Both the position numbers and the translations under genes were made by a program. DNA of 64,000 nucleotides from Fragum whitleyi (lineage: Eukaryota; Mollusca; Bivalvia; Cardiida; Cardiidae): NCBI GenBank assembly GCA_948146395.1, contig OX411559.1:39612679-39676678 (forward strand), written 5' to 3'. Under the pieces are notes generated by a model, which had not been told where the DNA came from, made no database searches, and saw nothing but the letters and a program-made list of their open reading frames with translations. Below, in pieces: positions 11,001-21,566 of the stretch (its first letter is position 1; the number at the start of each line of letters is the position of its first letter).

Positions 11001-11890
11001 TTTCCATAGAAATTTGATTTTTAGTTGATGAAAAAAGGTTTCTTCAGTAAGATAAAAAATAGGTACAGAAATTTGGAATTTTAATTACAAAAAAAAAATA
11101 ATTTTATAACTTATAAGTGCCTAAACTGGCTATACATACATTATTAATTATGTACAGGCAGGTGTAGAAAATGTGCTTTGTATCCAAATTCAAATATTCA
11201 TATTTTATATGCTTAACAATTTTTGTGTCTCCCTATATGAACAAATGACGCTAAATACTGAACTTGGGTGGAAATAATGACACCCCCCACCCCCTCCCAC
11301 CCCCTAAAATGACAAGTCAAGGGGAAACCCTGCCATTATGATTGAAAAAGATTTCTACAAATTCTTGAGGCAAAACTTATAATCTAAATGAGCTTACATG
11401 CCTTGATCATTGATCATAGTTAAAAACACACGAAAATTATGACTATAGATTTATATTTTACTATGTGATGTGAAAATTCCCCTCCAAGTGAATTTTTCCC
11501 CTTCAGAAAGGACCCGCCACCTTTCCCCTAAACCTTAGAAAATGGCCTGCCGTTTGATCTTAGGAATATTCCCCTGATTTGAATTTCATTTGTTTCAATC
11601 AAAAGGCCTATCAAAGGACCTTTGCGATCTGTATCTGACAAAGAAAGAGAATGACAGAAGCTGTAATGATGTGTTGCGTTGTCCAATACCATGTACGTTA
11701 CACGTGACTTGTTTTTACGTCAGCTATTATGTATGCTCGCATTGATTATCGATAGACGTCCGGGGTCAAATAACAGGGCGTTTTTCTTGAATCTGGGATG
11801 TTTTTTTACGTAAAAGAGTCTGATTTTCTTGTTGTAATTTCTGAAATTTTGGACGTACATTACGTCGATGTCCGCTTATTGAGAGCACTG
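8012..11890. mobile_element. Nested CAGTG-ended (hAT-like) element inside copy 1
   Basis: The ends are CAGTGCTCTCAATAAG and its perfect inverse CTTATTGAGAGCACTG, 3.88 kb apart. A CAGTG start and ~16-base inverted ends suit the hAT superfamily, but no clean 8-bp target duplication is seen. Inside are a 20-base palindrome (GGGGCCGAAATTCGGCCCC, about 8700), short frames at 8170-8433 (+) and 8396-8587 (-) of unknown meaning, and a full pearl-like element (9205-10635). No recognisable hAT transposase remains. Confidence 0.6.
9205..10635 (+). mobile_element. Pearl-like (Helentron-type) element with ~150-bp tandem repeats
   Basis: It begins AACAAGAGGCCCAAGAGGG, then GCTCCACTGGC. About seven tandem units of ~150 bases follow (marks: CACCCAAGGAACATTC, AAGTTTCATTGAAAT, GCCACGCCCATA). 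It ends with an ACGC/ACGG microsatellite (10530-10590) and a hairpin GGCCTTCGGCC with CAGTGGAGCTAAAA. This is the organisation of bivalve pearl elements: leader, core repeats, tetranucleotide tail, 3' hairpin. It is non-coding; frames through the ACGG block are artefacts. Confidence 0.8.
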
Positions 11891-14800
11891 TGCATTCTAT
11901 TCACAATATAAGTTAAAATAATTTTTCAAGCAATCACCTTAATATATGAATGAATTTTCCAAGTGTGTATTTACTGTATTGACCACTTACAAGCGTTATT
12001 TCTAATTTCCAGACAAAGTTTGTCCTCCTGAACCTATTAGAATTATGCTGGACTGATTAACTGTTAAAAGAGGCCATGAGAAGGCAGCCTATCATCTAAC
12101 CGAACAGTTTTGGGTAGAAGACCTGATTTAAGGACTTTGAGGGATCAAAAGATCAACAAAATAAGCTAATTATCATCAGTACTGAGAGGAGATGGGTTAT
12201 AAAAACTAACAAGATTGCATCAAGTATGTATGAAAGGTATTTACAAATCCATTTCACTTAAAATCATAGGGTGCATTTTTTTTTCAAATTACCATATCAT
12301 TGTTTTTTTCCCTGTATCGTAACAACCAATTTGCTGAGGCTTGAGTTTGCCCCACAGAATATTTCAGGTAGGACACATAGATGAAACTGTGTGCAACACA
12401 CCCAATATTTTCAACACAAAAAAATTTGCTCAACATCCTCAATACATTGTTTTGATACTTTTTGCCTTATAAAAATCATACAGTGAATTTGATTAAAGTT
12501 TTTTCACGTTTTAAGTATTTGGAATTAGGTTTAGTAAATATTTGAGACGAAAGTGTGTAGAAATCATATGGTTACTCAATTTGGGGTTGTCAAAGATCAC
12601 AGATTTACAAATAGATAAAGTGCTAAATAACCCTTGCAGCGATAATTCTGGTTCAGAATGTCATGTGCAAAGATATCTCATTTAGCCAAATGAAATGAGA
12701 AATTAAAATTTCTGGCAAGAAATTTTACCAAGAACTTAAACTTTTCTGGTTTTCAAAAGAAAATCAGTTGTTGACTAAATTTAGAATATAAATAGATGTG
12801 GTACATAAAAAATGAAATTAATAAGTTTAGTTGTTATTTACAACTTATTAATATTACCTTTTATGAACATACAAAATAAAAGCTTTAATGTCAAGCTTTA
12901 GTTTGAAAAAAATCTCATTAGAGAATGCAAGAAGTTGTATAGTTTTTGGCTAAGTAATGTGATGATTATTTGTTTTATTTTTCAGAATATGTCAATTCCA
13001 GTCTGGCTTGATGGTCATTTTACATTCTGGACAAAAATATTTGAAATAGATGAGGAATTTACAGAGAGGATTCACTGAACAGAAATGGATGAATATCAAG
13101 AATAATTTGTTGCCTGAAAATAAAGAAATCTGAAAATTGTTTGAAGTACTATTACATAATGTATAAATTTATCCTTCTTCTTATGTGAAAGTTGTCATTC
13201 CTTTTTGCTTGGCTGTTCTAGAACATAAAAATTGAAGTTTTTCATCATGCTGTTGTTGTATCTCTGTCATTATTTTAAATACAGTATACAGATCTGCTTG
13301 AAATTTTCCATATGTGTTCACTATATCTACTGTGGAAAACTGTGTGATATGCCCCTTTTTACTGAGGTTTTTTTTTATCTGGATCATCTAGCCAAGCATT
13401 GACACCAACAGAGCTAGTGATTTCCCTTTAAAAATGAAAATTTATATTATTCATCAAATACTGTGTTGTGGGTACTCATTCGAAATGTTTCATCAATTCA
13501 TTCCCTTTGAGCACACGCAAAATAGGGTAAAGATTAAAAAAAAAATGCAGATCTAAAGTCTGAGTAATTGTGCCATTCAAACAAAATTTTGATCTATAGC
13601 TCTAAGGTCAATGTAAAAATTGGGCGTGTGTATAGCAGAGCTCCTGGCATGTAACTATGGATTTTCAGTGATCAATACTTAAGACTTGTCCTAGGACCTG
13701 TAGATCTTTGGGAGGATTGATAGTAACCACCATGTCAAAGGCTCTTCAGGCCTATAGTACTTGTCCAAGATTTTCAGCTCGGCTGTTTAACACCAAAACA
13801 TCAAGGTATTATCATCACATTGGTGTTGTTTGCATTTGTATTGGAGTATGTGTTGGCAACTGGCAAACTTAAACCTTGGTCATATCTCTTGTTAATGAAG
13901 ATATGAACTTGAAATTTGGCATGTGTTCACTATCACAATAGCTACCAAGACTATCAAGTGGTATAACTATAACATCTTTTTTGTAAGAGTTATGCCCCTT
14001 TTTTCTTAGATTTTTTCATTATCTAGCATTTGCAGCTGATTGCAGGTACTGGCATACTGTGCTCTTGTTTACCAAATTATGTAATTTTAGTTGTTTCTTT
14101 TCGACACATAGAGTTTCATTCCACTGAGGAAAACATTGTGAGAAAATAAGTTATTGCTTGTTATATGCATTTTCTTCTATTCACTCACTATTTTCCTTAT
14201 ACTAGAATAATAATTCAAGTGTTCATGAATGAATATAGTCTCCATCAAGGGCTTGTTATTACCAGGGAGATACTGTAAGATTTAGGCTATAAAGGTCCAG
14301 CATGCCGAAGGCAAAAAAGTGTTGAACCCTGATTTTGGAATGAATAGAGAATCGTTCATTTAGGTTTATTCCAAAGAAGCTAGAATTCAAAGCGATTGTA
14401 CTCTGAAATATTATTACATGTACCTAGTATGTAGGGAAAAGGAGAAATTGCTATGTTCACACAATGTTTTCATTACTCAGGGGCTTGAAAACAAGAGACT
14501 TGAGATAAAAGACATTTTTGTGCTCCCACATAAGATAGGGAGCATATTGTTTTACCAAGTCTGTCTGCCTGCCATTTTATTTCTTTATTATTGCCCCCAC
14601 CTACAAAGTAGAGAGGGGAATATTGGTTTCACCCTGTTTGTCTGACATACCTTCTTAGACCTTTTTTGTTACCGTGCTCTAACATAGGAACAAAGTGTCC
14701 TAGAATAATGGACATTGTACTATTGTTGCCAATGACCCAGGGCAGTGCCATATTGGTCAAGGTCACAATTGAACTTTGTCCAGGAACCTTCTGCAGAAAT

Positions 14801-14904
14801 TGAACAAAGCGCTGGTGGGGAATCTTTGTTTGTGACGGATCTATAGTTAAGAATTGTGATAAAATTGTAGAATCCAACCAATTATACATTCACTTTTAAC
14901 TAAA
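11891..14904. other. Non-coding interior of the 8.7-kb element, right part
   Basis: A+T-rich DNA without a convincing exon. It contains remnants of dispersed repeats: GTTATGCCCC-type blocks at about 13180-13400 and 13860-14010, and fragments at about 14520-14700 resembling starts found at 36071 and 31526 (GGGAGCATATTGTTTTACC; CTACAAAGTAGAG with TTGGTTTCACC). Confidence 0.5.
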
Positions 14905-15350
14905 ATTCTGTCTCATTTATGTTTGGTTTCCGCCTGGTTCCTTACCAGCTCACTAGCAGAAAATGAGACGTAATCCGATAGTCAATTCCGCCAGGTTTTT
15001 CAACTACAAGCATTTACGCCTGTAGAAATATTCCGCTTAATTAACATAATTCGCCTCAAATTACGTCTATTTTACGCTTGGTTTCCGCCTCATTGCTATT
15101 ACTAGCGGAAAGCTAGACGGAGTCCGCTTAATAATTCCGCCTGGTTTTTCCGCTAGCAAGTGATTACGCCTGTAAAAAAATTACGCTTAATTAACATAAT
15201 TCGCCTAAAATTCCGTCTATTTTACGCTTGGTTTCCGCCTCATTGCTATAATAAGTTTCAACCAGCTTCCTAGCGTAAAATGAGAAGGAAACCTCTTGAT
15301 AATTACGTCTATTTTACGCCTCTTTTACGGGTGGAATTTTTCGTACAGGA
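14905..15350. repeat. Right subterminal CpG-motif array
   Basis: About 24 motif copies, mainly as the reverse complement (WTTMCGYCT: TTTACGCTT, TTTCCGCCT, ATTCCGTCT), mirroring the left array so that the motif points the same way relative to each end. A ~155-base block (GCATTTACGCCTGTAGAAAT... and GTGATTACGCCTGTAAAAAA...) is tandemly duplicated at about 15000 and 15160. The array ends in GGAATTTTTCGTACAGG. Confidence 0.75.
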
Positions 15351-15391
15351 TAGTGGGTGGGGTAATATTTCCAAAAAGCACTTTTTCCTTA
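15351..15391 (-). mobile_element. 3' LTR of the retroelement, inner end
   Basis: Continuation of the split LTR beyond the transposon, matching 17951-17994 (TAGTGGGTGGGGTAATATTT, AAAAAGCACT). It ends in CCTTACA. On the minus strand it is preceded by AAGTGGGGGTGAG, a polypurine tract, confirming it as the start of a 3' LTR. Confidence 0.75.
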
Positions 15392-16208
15392 CACTCACCC
15401 CCACTTAAATAAAATAAAAAATAAATAAATAAATTTAAACATGAAAGAAATCTGATGATGAAAATTACGGAAGAATGTCAAGCAGCTTGGCAAATCTACA
15501 GTTGTGTTATCAAATATTGGTTGTAATCTGCTGTTAACAGAATGTTCCACCAGAAGCAATCAGGGAAGTCTTTCATCAAAATCACGGATTATAGACAGCA
15601 ATACCATGAGAAGTTCTGTGTATAGACCATTAAAACACCATGGACAAAATCTTCAGCTATGACAAGTTTCGGTGCTTTCCAAGCTAATGGAGAGATGTTT
15701 CACCTCCTGTCACACTAAGATAAATACCCTATTCAAAGCTACAACAAGTTTCGGTGCTTTCCAAGTCAATGGAGAGATGTTTCACCTCCTGCTGCACAAA
15801 GAACAGTAAACACCTCCATACATGACTGGTTCTCCTTAACCTTCATTATGGATGAACCTGTAGACTCCATGATTGGCCAGATCATCTTCTACATAACAAC
15901 AAACTCCACATGAGTTTCACCTGTCCATGTCGTTTCTCCTTGTCTAATACATACAACTTACAACTTGATATGTCTGTCACATTATTACCTCAATTAGAAA
16001 CTGAGCATCTTTATCCTATTTCATTGGTTTCACCTGTTGAGACCCATGATCAAGATGCCCAAGTTTGTAATTAAGTCTTATAACCATTCAGAAAAGAACA
16101 CTTTTAGTAATTTCATTTAAATTTGTATGAGACATCCAACAAGAGTGTTGAATTTGATATGATACATGAATAAAAGTTTTACTCTGCTAAATACGCTACT
16201 TGTTAACT
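15392..16208 (-). mobile_element. Internal 3' region of retroelement (no pol)
   Basis: Only about 0.8 kb separates the gag stop from the polypurine tract. It shows no protease, reverse transcriptase or integrase frame. A block (TTTCGGTGCTTTCCAAG, GGAGAGATGTTTCACCTCCT) is duplicated at about 15665 and 15749, an ~85-base tandem repeat. The pol region has been lost or never existed. Confidence 0.6.
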
Positions 16209-16769
16209 CTAAAATTGGTGCAAAACTTCCGGCAATCCATTACAATCTACTTGGGGACGAAAAACTTCTTCAAACGTTTCTATTACATTTACTATATGGG
16301 ATAAGGTTTGGCACTCTTCTAAAAAACACTTGTATTTAATTTCTGGGCTAAGGTTTCTGTATATAAAATGAAGTGCAAATTGTTCCCTTGCATTCCAATC
16401 CATTGCAGGGTAAGCTTTCTGAACAAGCTGATAAATGACATCAGAATACTGTGAGATAGGTTCATTTGGATTTCTTTTTCTTGATTCAAGTTCAGACAAA
16501 TATTTCAATCTATGATTAGCACTGTTAAATCTTTCAGAAAACTTTTTCATTAACTGGGTATAAGAACTGCAAATCTCTTGTGGAAGAGAACAGTAAAAGT
16601 CCAGGGCTGTTCCTTTAAGTGACACTCCTAGTATTAAAGCTTTTTGCTTCTCTGTCCAATGTCCTAATTGAGAAAAAGTTTCAAACTGTTGAATAAAATG
16701 TTCCCATTCTGACGATCCATCATAAGGTTCTGGTCGCACAATATCGGCTAATCTGGTCGAATATTCCAT
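16209..16769 (-). CDS. gag: Ty3/Gypsy-type Gag (retrotransposon gag domain)
   Basis: A 186-codon frame runs from ATG at 16769 to a stop at 16209. Helical capsid-type features match the retrotrans_gag family: YDGSSEWEHFIQQFE, ALILGVSLKGTALDFYCSL, LMKKFSERFNSANH, RKRNPNEPISQYSDVIYQLV and FALHFIYRNLSPEIK. There is no CCHC zinc knuckle; the frame stops soon after the capsid region, so it is shorter than a full Gag. It lies 236 bases downstream of the primer-binding site in minus-strand sense. Gag would form particles packaging element RNA. Open and apparently intact as a capsid-like protein, but no pol accompanies it. Confidence 0.8.
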   Translation of the reverse strand: MEYSTRLADIVRPEPYDGSSEWEHFIQQFETFSQLGHWTEKQKALILGVSLKGTALDFYCSLPQEICSSYTQLMKKFSERFNSANHRLKYLSELESRKRNPNEPISQYSDVIYQLVQKAYPAMDWNAREQFALHFIYRNLSPEIKYKCFLEECQTLSHIVNVIETFEEVFRPQVDCNGLPEVLHQF

Positions 16770-17006
16770 CTGAGTATATGAAGAGCTTTTGTCTGGTAAA
16801 GAGTTACTTGAACCAATTTGGTTGTTGTTATATCTGGTTTAAGCTCTTCTTTTATTATAACTGGTTTGAATCTAAGTATCAGGTTCAGACATGCAACAGT
16901 TCTTTAAAAGTGAAGTTGAAAAAACAGGTTACAAGTAAAAGTCCTTTTTTAGTAAAAATAATCCTTTCTGTCCTTTCTTCTAATTCCAGTAGTTGTGTTC
17001 TTTTAA

Positions 17007-17023
17007 TCCCACTTCTGACACCA
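17007..17023 (-). promoter_or_regulatory. Primer-binding site complementary to tRNA-Leu
   Basis: On the minus strand TGGTGTCAGAAGTGGGA follows the LTR end GTTTACA by one base. Its complement TCCCACTTCTGACACCA has the form of a tRNA-Leu 3' end with CCA, as in tRNA-Leu-primed Gypsy elements of molluscs. Confidence 0.8.
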
Positions 17024-17024
17024 A

Positions 17025-17994
17025 TGTAAACAATAAGCTGAGGACGGCTTCAAGGTCATAGCAATAAATTCGTGGAAAGGGGGCTGTTTGACTTCATTTA
17101 GGTTAGAAATAATATGCAAACTCTATTTTTGATGATGATGATGAATTTAATTGATGTTTCTTACTTTGAGAATTTTACCCTAAGTTGACATACATGGGTG
17201 AGTCTGATACTGAAGATTGATTCTCTGCTAGGATCTACCCCTATATATAAGCTTTTGATCACCATAGTGACAGCCTTACAAACCAATCAGAGGCAGTGGA
17301 AGGTCTCACTAGGCCAATCAAAACGTTCCTGGCTGACAGGATTCCTGGCAGCTAAAAGAACAATTCCTGGCAATGTCGGCCATATTGCCAGGAGCAAATC
17401 CTTCCAAATGCATTTACTACAAACATGAAAACAATATGAATAAATAATGATTATAAATAGCTAGATAACAACAAGACCTAAACATTGATACCTTACACAA
17501 TAAATAAATTACACAGAAAAGCTAGAATTGGTCAATTGAAAATCTGAAGTGGTCAGGAATTCAAAGATTCCCTCCTTCCAAACTTAAGGTCATTGCCAGG
17601 AGTTCAATAACTTGTTAAACACAAATAGTTCCTTAAAGTTAATGCTGTAAGGTTAAACAACAGTCAAAATGTAGTGTTAGTGATAATATAAGGACTTCTG
17701 TAGATAGTTAGATTAGATAAAACAGGAATAAATAGTTTGTAGTCAGGGGAGATAATCACTGCAGTCTAGTAAACAATCAGACGACAAATGTTAAAAAGAG
17801 GGGATTTCTCTAGCTAACTGCTGCAAACAGACAAGTTTCAACATTAAAATAGTCCTTAAATACTTCACAAACTCAAACAAACACATTTCAATGTAAACTG
17901 GGCAGTTCAGCAATACAGTAACTATTGCCAGGATTCCTGGCAAGGCTAAAATAGTGGGTGGGGTAATATTTCCAAAAAGCACTATTTCCTTACA
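17025..17994 (-). mobile_element. 5' LTR (970 bp) of the gag-only element
   Basis: Bounded by TGTAAACA and CCTTACA (TGTAA...TTACA inverted ends), adjacent to the primer-binding site. It is uninterrupted, so GGCTAAAATAGTGGG at 17944-17958 shows the sequence before the 8.7-kb transposon entered the sister LTR. Divergence from the 3' LTR is visible throughout (roughly one base in ten), so the insertion is not recent. Confidence 0.8.
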
Positions 17995-18403
17995 ATATGT
18001 ACCAGTCATCTATTTTCCCTCTCCCACAGGGTAAAGTGTAAAAAGGGCAAATGGACCAAGATTGGTGATCACCTACAGTCAGTCTGAGTCCCTACAATCA
18101 TTTAGGGTATTTGATCTGTAATAGTTTCACAATGTTTTGGAGGTCGTGAACTTTAAAAATATGAAAAAAGGTTTCCTTATGATCTCCTCAAGATCATGCA
18201 TCCAAAAATGTTGCAAATTATTAAAGGGCCATTACCTAAGGCATTAGAATTCTTAAGAAATAACTGAATAAGATCTTTTGTAGATTGATTGATTGAATAG
18301 GGGTTAATGTCACTATTAATAATATTTTGGTCATATCACACAAGCTTGAGCACCTATAACCATGTGTTTTGGTATCCATCACTCAAATACCACCACCAAA
18401 TCC
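17995..18403. other. Spacer with possible exon-like stretch, otherwise unassigned
   Basis: An acceptor-like CTCTCCCACAG at 18020-18030 precedes a short open stretch on the plus strand (KGKWTKIGD). The stretch stops after about 18 codons with no good donor. Nothing else is recognisable. The 11-bp target copy CCACCAAATCC occupies 18393-18403. Confidence 0.25.
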
Positions 18404-19215
18404 GGTCTATGGAATTTCCAAATTATTCAACGATTACCAAATTAAACCAAACTATTACCGAATTAATCCTAAATTCATGATAATTATTGGGGTTAACTAA
18501 TTTTTATTGAAATTTTATTTGAATTAAGTATGCAAAATTATCAAATGAACAAGTTTTATGTGGATTGTTGTTGTATGCTGACATCATATTTGGTAATTTC
18601 AGGTATACCAAATTATAGAGTAATCCGGTAATGGTTTGGTTTTCACTATACACGTAATTTGGTAATTGTCTCACTTAGCTAAATGCAGTTCATGGTTTCT
18701 CATAATGGATAACCCAGTTTACCAAATTAATGAGAAATGTTTGAATATGATGTATCAATAATTTGGTAGATCTAATTGTCTCACACTTAGCTAATGCAGT
18801 GGTTTCTCGTAATGGATTGTTCAGAGACTCAATACCAAATTAATGAGAAATCTTGGAATATGTTGATTTTTACAACAACTTGGTAATTGGCTCACTGCAC
18901 TAATGCAGTCAATGTTTTCTCACTATGGATAATCCTGTATTCAAAATTAATGAAAAATTGTAATAGATTGATTTTCACCATAATTTGGTTTATCGTCCTC
19001 ATGTGTTATCAGACAGTAAGAAGTGTACATTTGTACAGGGAAATTAGACAAAAGTTTTATTTTGAAGTAAATATTTCAGTTAAATAATAATCAATATCAA
19101 ATAATTTTTAATCAAAACATCTCTAAACCTTATAATAATCATGATAATTAAGTTAATTTGGTAATAGTTTGGTTTAATTTGGTAATCATTGAATAATTTG
19201 GTAATTCCATGCACC
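18404..19215. mobile_element. MULE-like non-autonomous element with 11-bp target duplication
   Basis: Long inverted ends start GGTCTATGGAATT and GGTGCATGGAATT and continue for over 60 bases (CCAAATTATTCAA, GATTACCAAATTAAACCA, ACTATTACC). The element is 812 bp and flanked by perfect 11-base duplications CCACCAAATCC at 18393-18403 and 19216-19226. Long TIRs with a 9-11-bp duplication fit Mutator-like elements. The interior has about four ~120-base imperfect repeats with ACCAAATTAATGAGAAA and CTCACTTAGCTAA blocks. No transposase. Confidence 0.75.
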
Positions 19216-19254
19216 CCACCAAATCCTTTCCATTCTTTTGAAGTAACTTAAGTT

Positions 19255-19580
19255 GGAAAAGATGTGCCCGATATGGGACTCAAACCAAAACCCCAGCACA
19301 GCGCTCAACCAACTGAGCTAACTGAGCGCCTGGTCATGAGTCTACTGTACCTAATGTAGATCACTACACTCCTCCCCCTTTTAACCAATTGGAGCAGTTG
19401 TGGTCCCAATAATAAGTTCTTCTCCCAAATGGCTGAACCCAGCGTTCTCCGTTCACTACTTTCACTATTTATATAACTAAGGGTGGAAATGAAGTGCTCA
19501 ACATGGAACTCAAACCCACGACCCCCAGAATACTAGCACAGCTTTCCACCTACTGAGATCACCGGGCACTTGGTCATGAG
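19255..19580 (-). repeat. Two tRNA-derived SINE heads
   Basis: On the minus strand, 19340-19262 has box A (TAGCTCAGTTGG) and box B-like (GGTTTGAGTCCC) in tRNA order. A second, more decayed copy at 19575-19497 has ATCTCAGTAGG and GGTTTGAGTTCC. Both are followed by related sequence. They are polymerase III promoter-bearing SINE remnants, not functional tRNA genes. Confidence 0.6.
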
Positions 19581-19589
19581 TCTACCCAA

Positions 19590-20700
19590 TGTTGATCACT
19601 ACACTTTAAACTGCAGGATATAGGTTTTGAATTATCCATTCAGTGATGGAAAAATAACTACCGAGACTGCCAAAAAGGATAGTCGGTGTGTATTACACCC
19701 TGTATTGTTCCTCTGTATCAGATTGAGTAGAGTGGTGATCGTAAGTGGTGATAGCTCTCGCTGCTTTGAAGGTCTCTACTGTCTTTGTAAAACTGCTAGA
19801 CTGACAAATAAGACTGTGTTTTTATGTTTGAAATAACTTCACAAAAAATCTCTTCAATCAGCCAAGGACAAATCAGCGAAGTTTTAAATGCTACAAACCA
19901 AATTTACCATCGTCAATGTAAACAAAGTTGTTGTTGTTGTCCTTGTTTTTAGACTAGAGACTTCAAATGTATAGACTGTAATTTTTCTGGACTGTCTTCA
20001 AATGCTCAGCAGACTTTCAATTAAGTTACTTTTTCACACTAGATTTTTATTGATAAAAGAAATTGGTAAAAAATATACCTCAGATAATTCTGGTTCGAGA
20101 AATGCAAGAAATTAATTCTTAATATCAGAGCAGTGGGATAAGTAGAATTTTTCTAGAATTTTTGTTCCCTACCTAAGTACCCAAGATCTAATGTTACCCA
20201 CTGGCACTTGAGTAACTGATGATAACTGTCTATGTATTTTATTTATCATCTTAGAACAAAGACAGATCCAGAATTTATGTAAAAGGGGTTTGAACATACA
20301 AATTCCGACATAATTTTAAGAGTCTTTGAGACGGATTCAGGTAGCCAAACAGGACTCTCAAAACCATCTAAGTCCATAGGACCATCTGGAAATCAACTAC
20401 AGACACAAATTGAAGACTGTTTCAAACAGTCCCCAATCACTTTCTGATATTGATCCCTATGACAAGAGACACAGTACTTATACAATAGTGGGGTAATGGG
20501 TTTGATTCAGGATATGAAAATGAACAGCATGAAATGGGTTATCATTTAAGTAGGGCTAAGCAGATGCACGACCTTGGCAAATAACCATGACATTGTCATA
20601 TGATCTTTATCCTGGTTATGCAATTCATAAAGAGTATTAATTTAGATCTATCACCATTATGAATAAGAGTATATATCATATCTTGAATACTAGAACCTTG
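19590..20700. other. Spacer, no gene recognised
   Basis: Non-repetitive A+T-rich DNA. A 69-codon frame at 19627 and shorter ones lack splice context or recognisable similarity. Confidence 0.3.
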
Positions 20701-20723
20701 AAGCAAATGGTATATTTTTTAGG

Positions 20724-20761
20724 GGGGGGGGGTAGGGGGGGGGGGGGGGGGGGGAGAGGGG
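20724..20761. repeat. Poly-G tract
   Basis: Nearly 35 G interrupted by TA and AGA. A likely G-quadruplex former and sequencing-error hotspot. Confidence 0.9.
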
Positions 20762-20993
20762 TGTCTTTTTTAGAATTTCGACAGTCAATAGCTTTTTTCT
20801 TGACCTTCTCACATGAACTTGACCTTAGTATCTAAAAATAAAAAATCTCACTCTATCTGTAGCTGAGTATCCTAGTACACATGCATCATGGTCATAATGA
20901 GCCCTGTAAAACACTGGACATGTACACTGGGGACGGCCTTGTACCATTTTTTGGTCAATCCCTTATGCTTTGTTATCCTGACCCCAGGACTGG

Positions 20994-21280
20994 GTATAGG
21001 GGGTCCAAAATTAATTCCCTACAAACCAGCTATGGGGATCCAAAATTAATCCCCTACAAACTAGTTATGGGGGTCCAAAATTAATCCCCTACAAACCAGT
21101 TATAGGGGTCCAAAATTTAATCCCCAACAAATTAGTTATAGGGGTCCCAAAATTAATCCCCTTCAATACAGTTATAGGGGTCCCAAAATTAGTCCCCTAC
21201 AAACCAGTTATAGGGGTTCAAAATTAATCCCCTACAAACCAGTTATAGGGATCCAAAATTAACCCCCTACAAACCGACTA
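20994..21280. repeat. ~37-bp minisatellite, about 8 copies
   Basis: Tandem units with consensus GGGGTCCAAAATTAATCCCC followed by TACAAACCAGTTATA, diverging by point changes. The reading frame crossing it is accidental. Confidence 0.9.
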
Positions 21281-21519
21281 AATCGGACTAATGACCAATA
21301 TTATAAAACCTTGTTTATGATATTTGTCTATTGAGCTACAAGGAGTTAAATTCAGGACCATAATCAACTTGTATGAATTTGGACCAAAATTTCCTTAAAA
21401 ATATGGTCTTTTTCTCTCTGTTGTTAAAACCTTGTGAAACCAAACATCCTTCGATATTATCTGTAAAGCTGTATTCAACAATAACACTTAGTCATAATCC
21501 ATGATTTCCCCCTTTGCAG

Positions 21520-21566
21520 GACGGAGCCTAGCTAAGAAAGCTAAGCTTATTGCATTTAGGGATAAG
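21520..21566 (+). CDS. Candidate 47-bp internal exon
   Basis: A good acceptor (tttccccctttgcag) and donor (AAG|GTAAAT) flank 47 bases. One frame is open, reading RSLAKKAKLIAFRDK with two leading bases; the other two frames contain stops. The basic peptide is not recognised. It lies between the retroelement and transposon copy 2 in plus orientation, with no neighbouring exon identified. Supported only by splice signals and openness, so a chance match is quite possible. Confidence 0.3.

Larger units (their letters stand above)
6617..15350 (+). mobile_element. 8.7-kb GTACGAAAAATT-ended transposon, copy 1
   Basis: Termini read CCCGTACGAAAAATT at the left and, as reverse complement of the right end, CCTGTACGAAAAATT. 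The same 8.7 kb recurs in inverse orientation at 21685-30645, and homology stops exactly at these termini, so the unit is a transposon and not a segmental duplication. Subterminal arrays of a CpG motif occupy both ends; a core (7567-7985), a CAGTG-ended nested element (8012-11890) and about 3 kb of non-coding DNA lie between. No transposase frame longer than 90 codons is visible, so it appears non-autonomous or has a shredded or spliced gene. No target duplication above 1-2 bases is evident. Superfamily unassigned. Confidence 0.85.

Noticed and set aside
8012..11890. Firm assignment of the nested element to hAT
   Set aside because: End sequence fits, but no 8-bp target duplication or transposase was found, so only a tentative label is given.
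8170..14889. Small frames (60-90 codons) repeated identically in both 8.7-kb copies as conserved genes
   Set aside because: They are identical only because the copies are nearly identical DNA. They show no motifs, codon bias or splice structure.
14629..14889. 86-codon frame as a gene or pseudogene
   Set aside because: It spans a dispersed CTACAAAGTAGAG-type repeat leader and has no recognisable domain.
18020..18090. Plus-strand exon reading KGKWTKIGD after an AG acceptor
   Set aside because: It meets a stop after about 18 codons, no donor is convincing, and no partner exon was found. The resemblance to known W-x-KIGD motifs is too short to trust.
19262..19340. Functional tRNA gene on the minus strand
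   Set aside because: A and B boxes are present, but the acceptor stem does not pair well and a diverged second head with a shared tail follows. It is a SINE.
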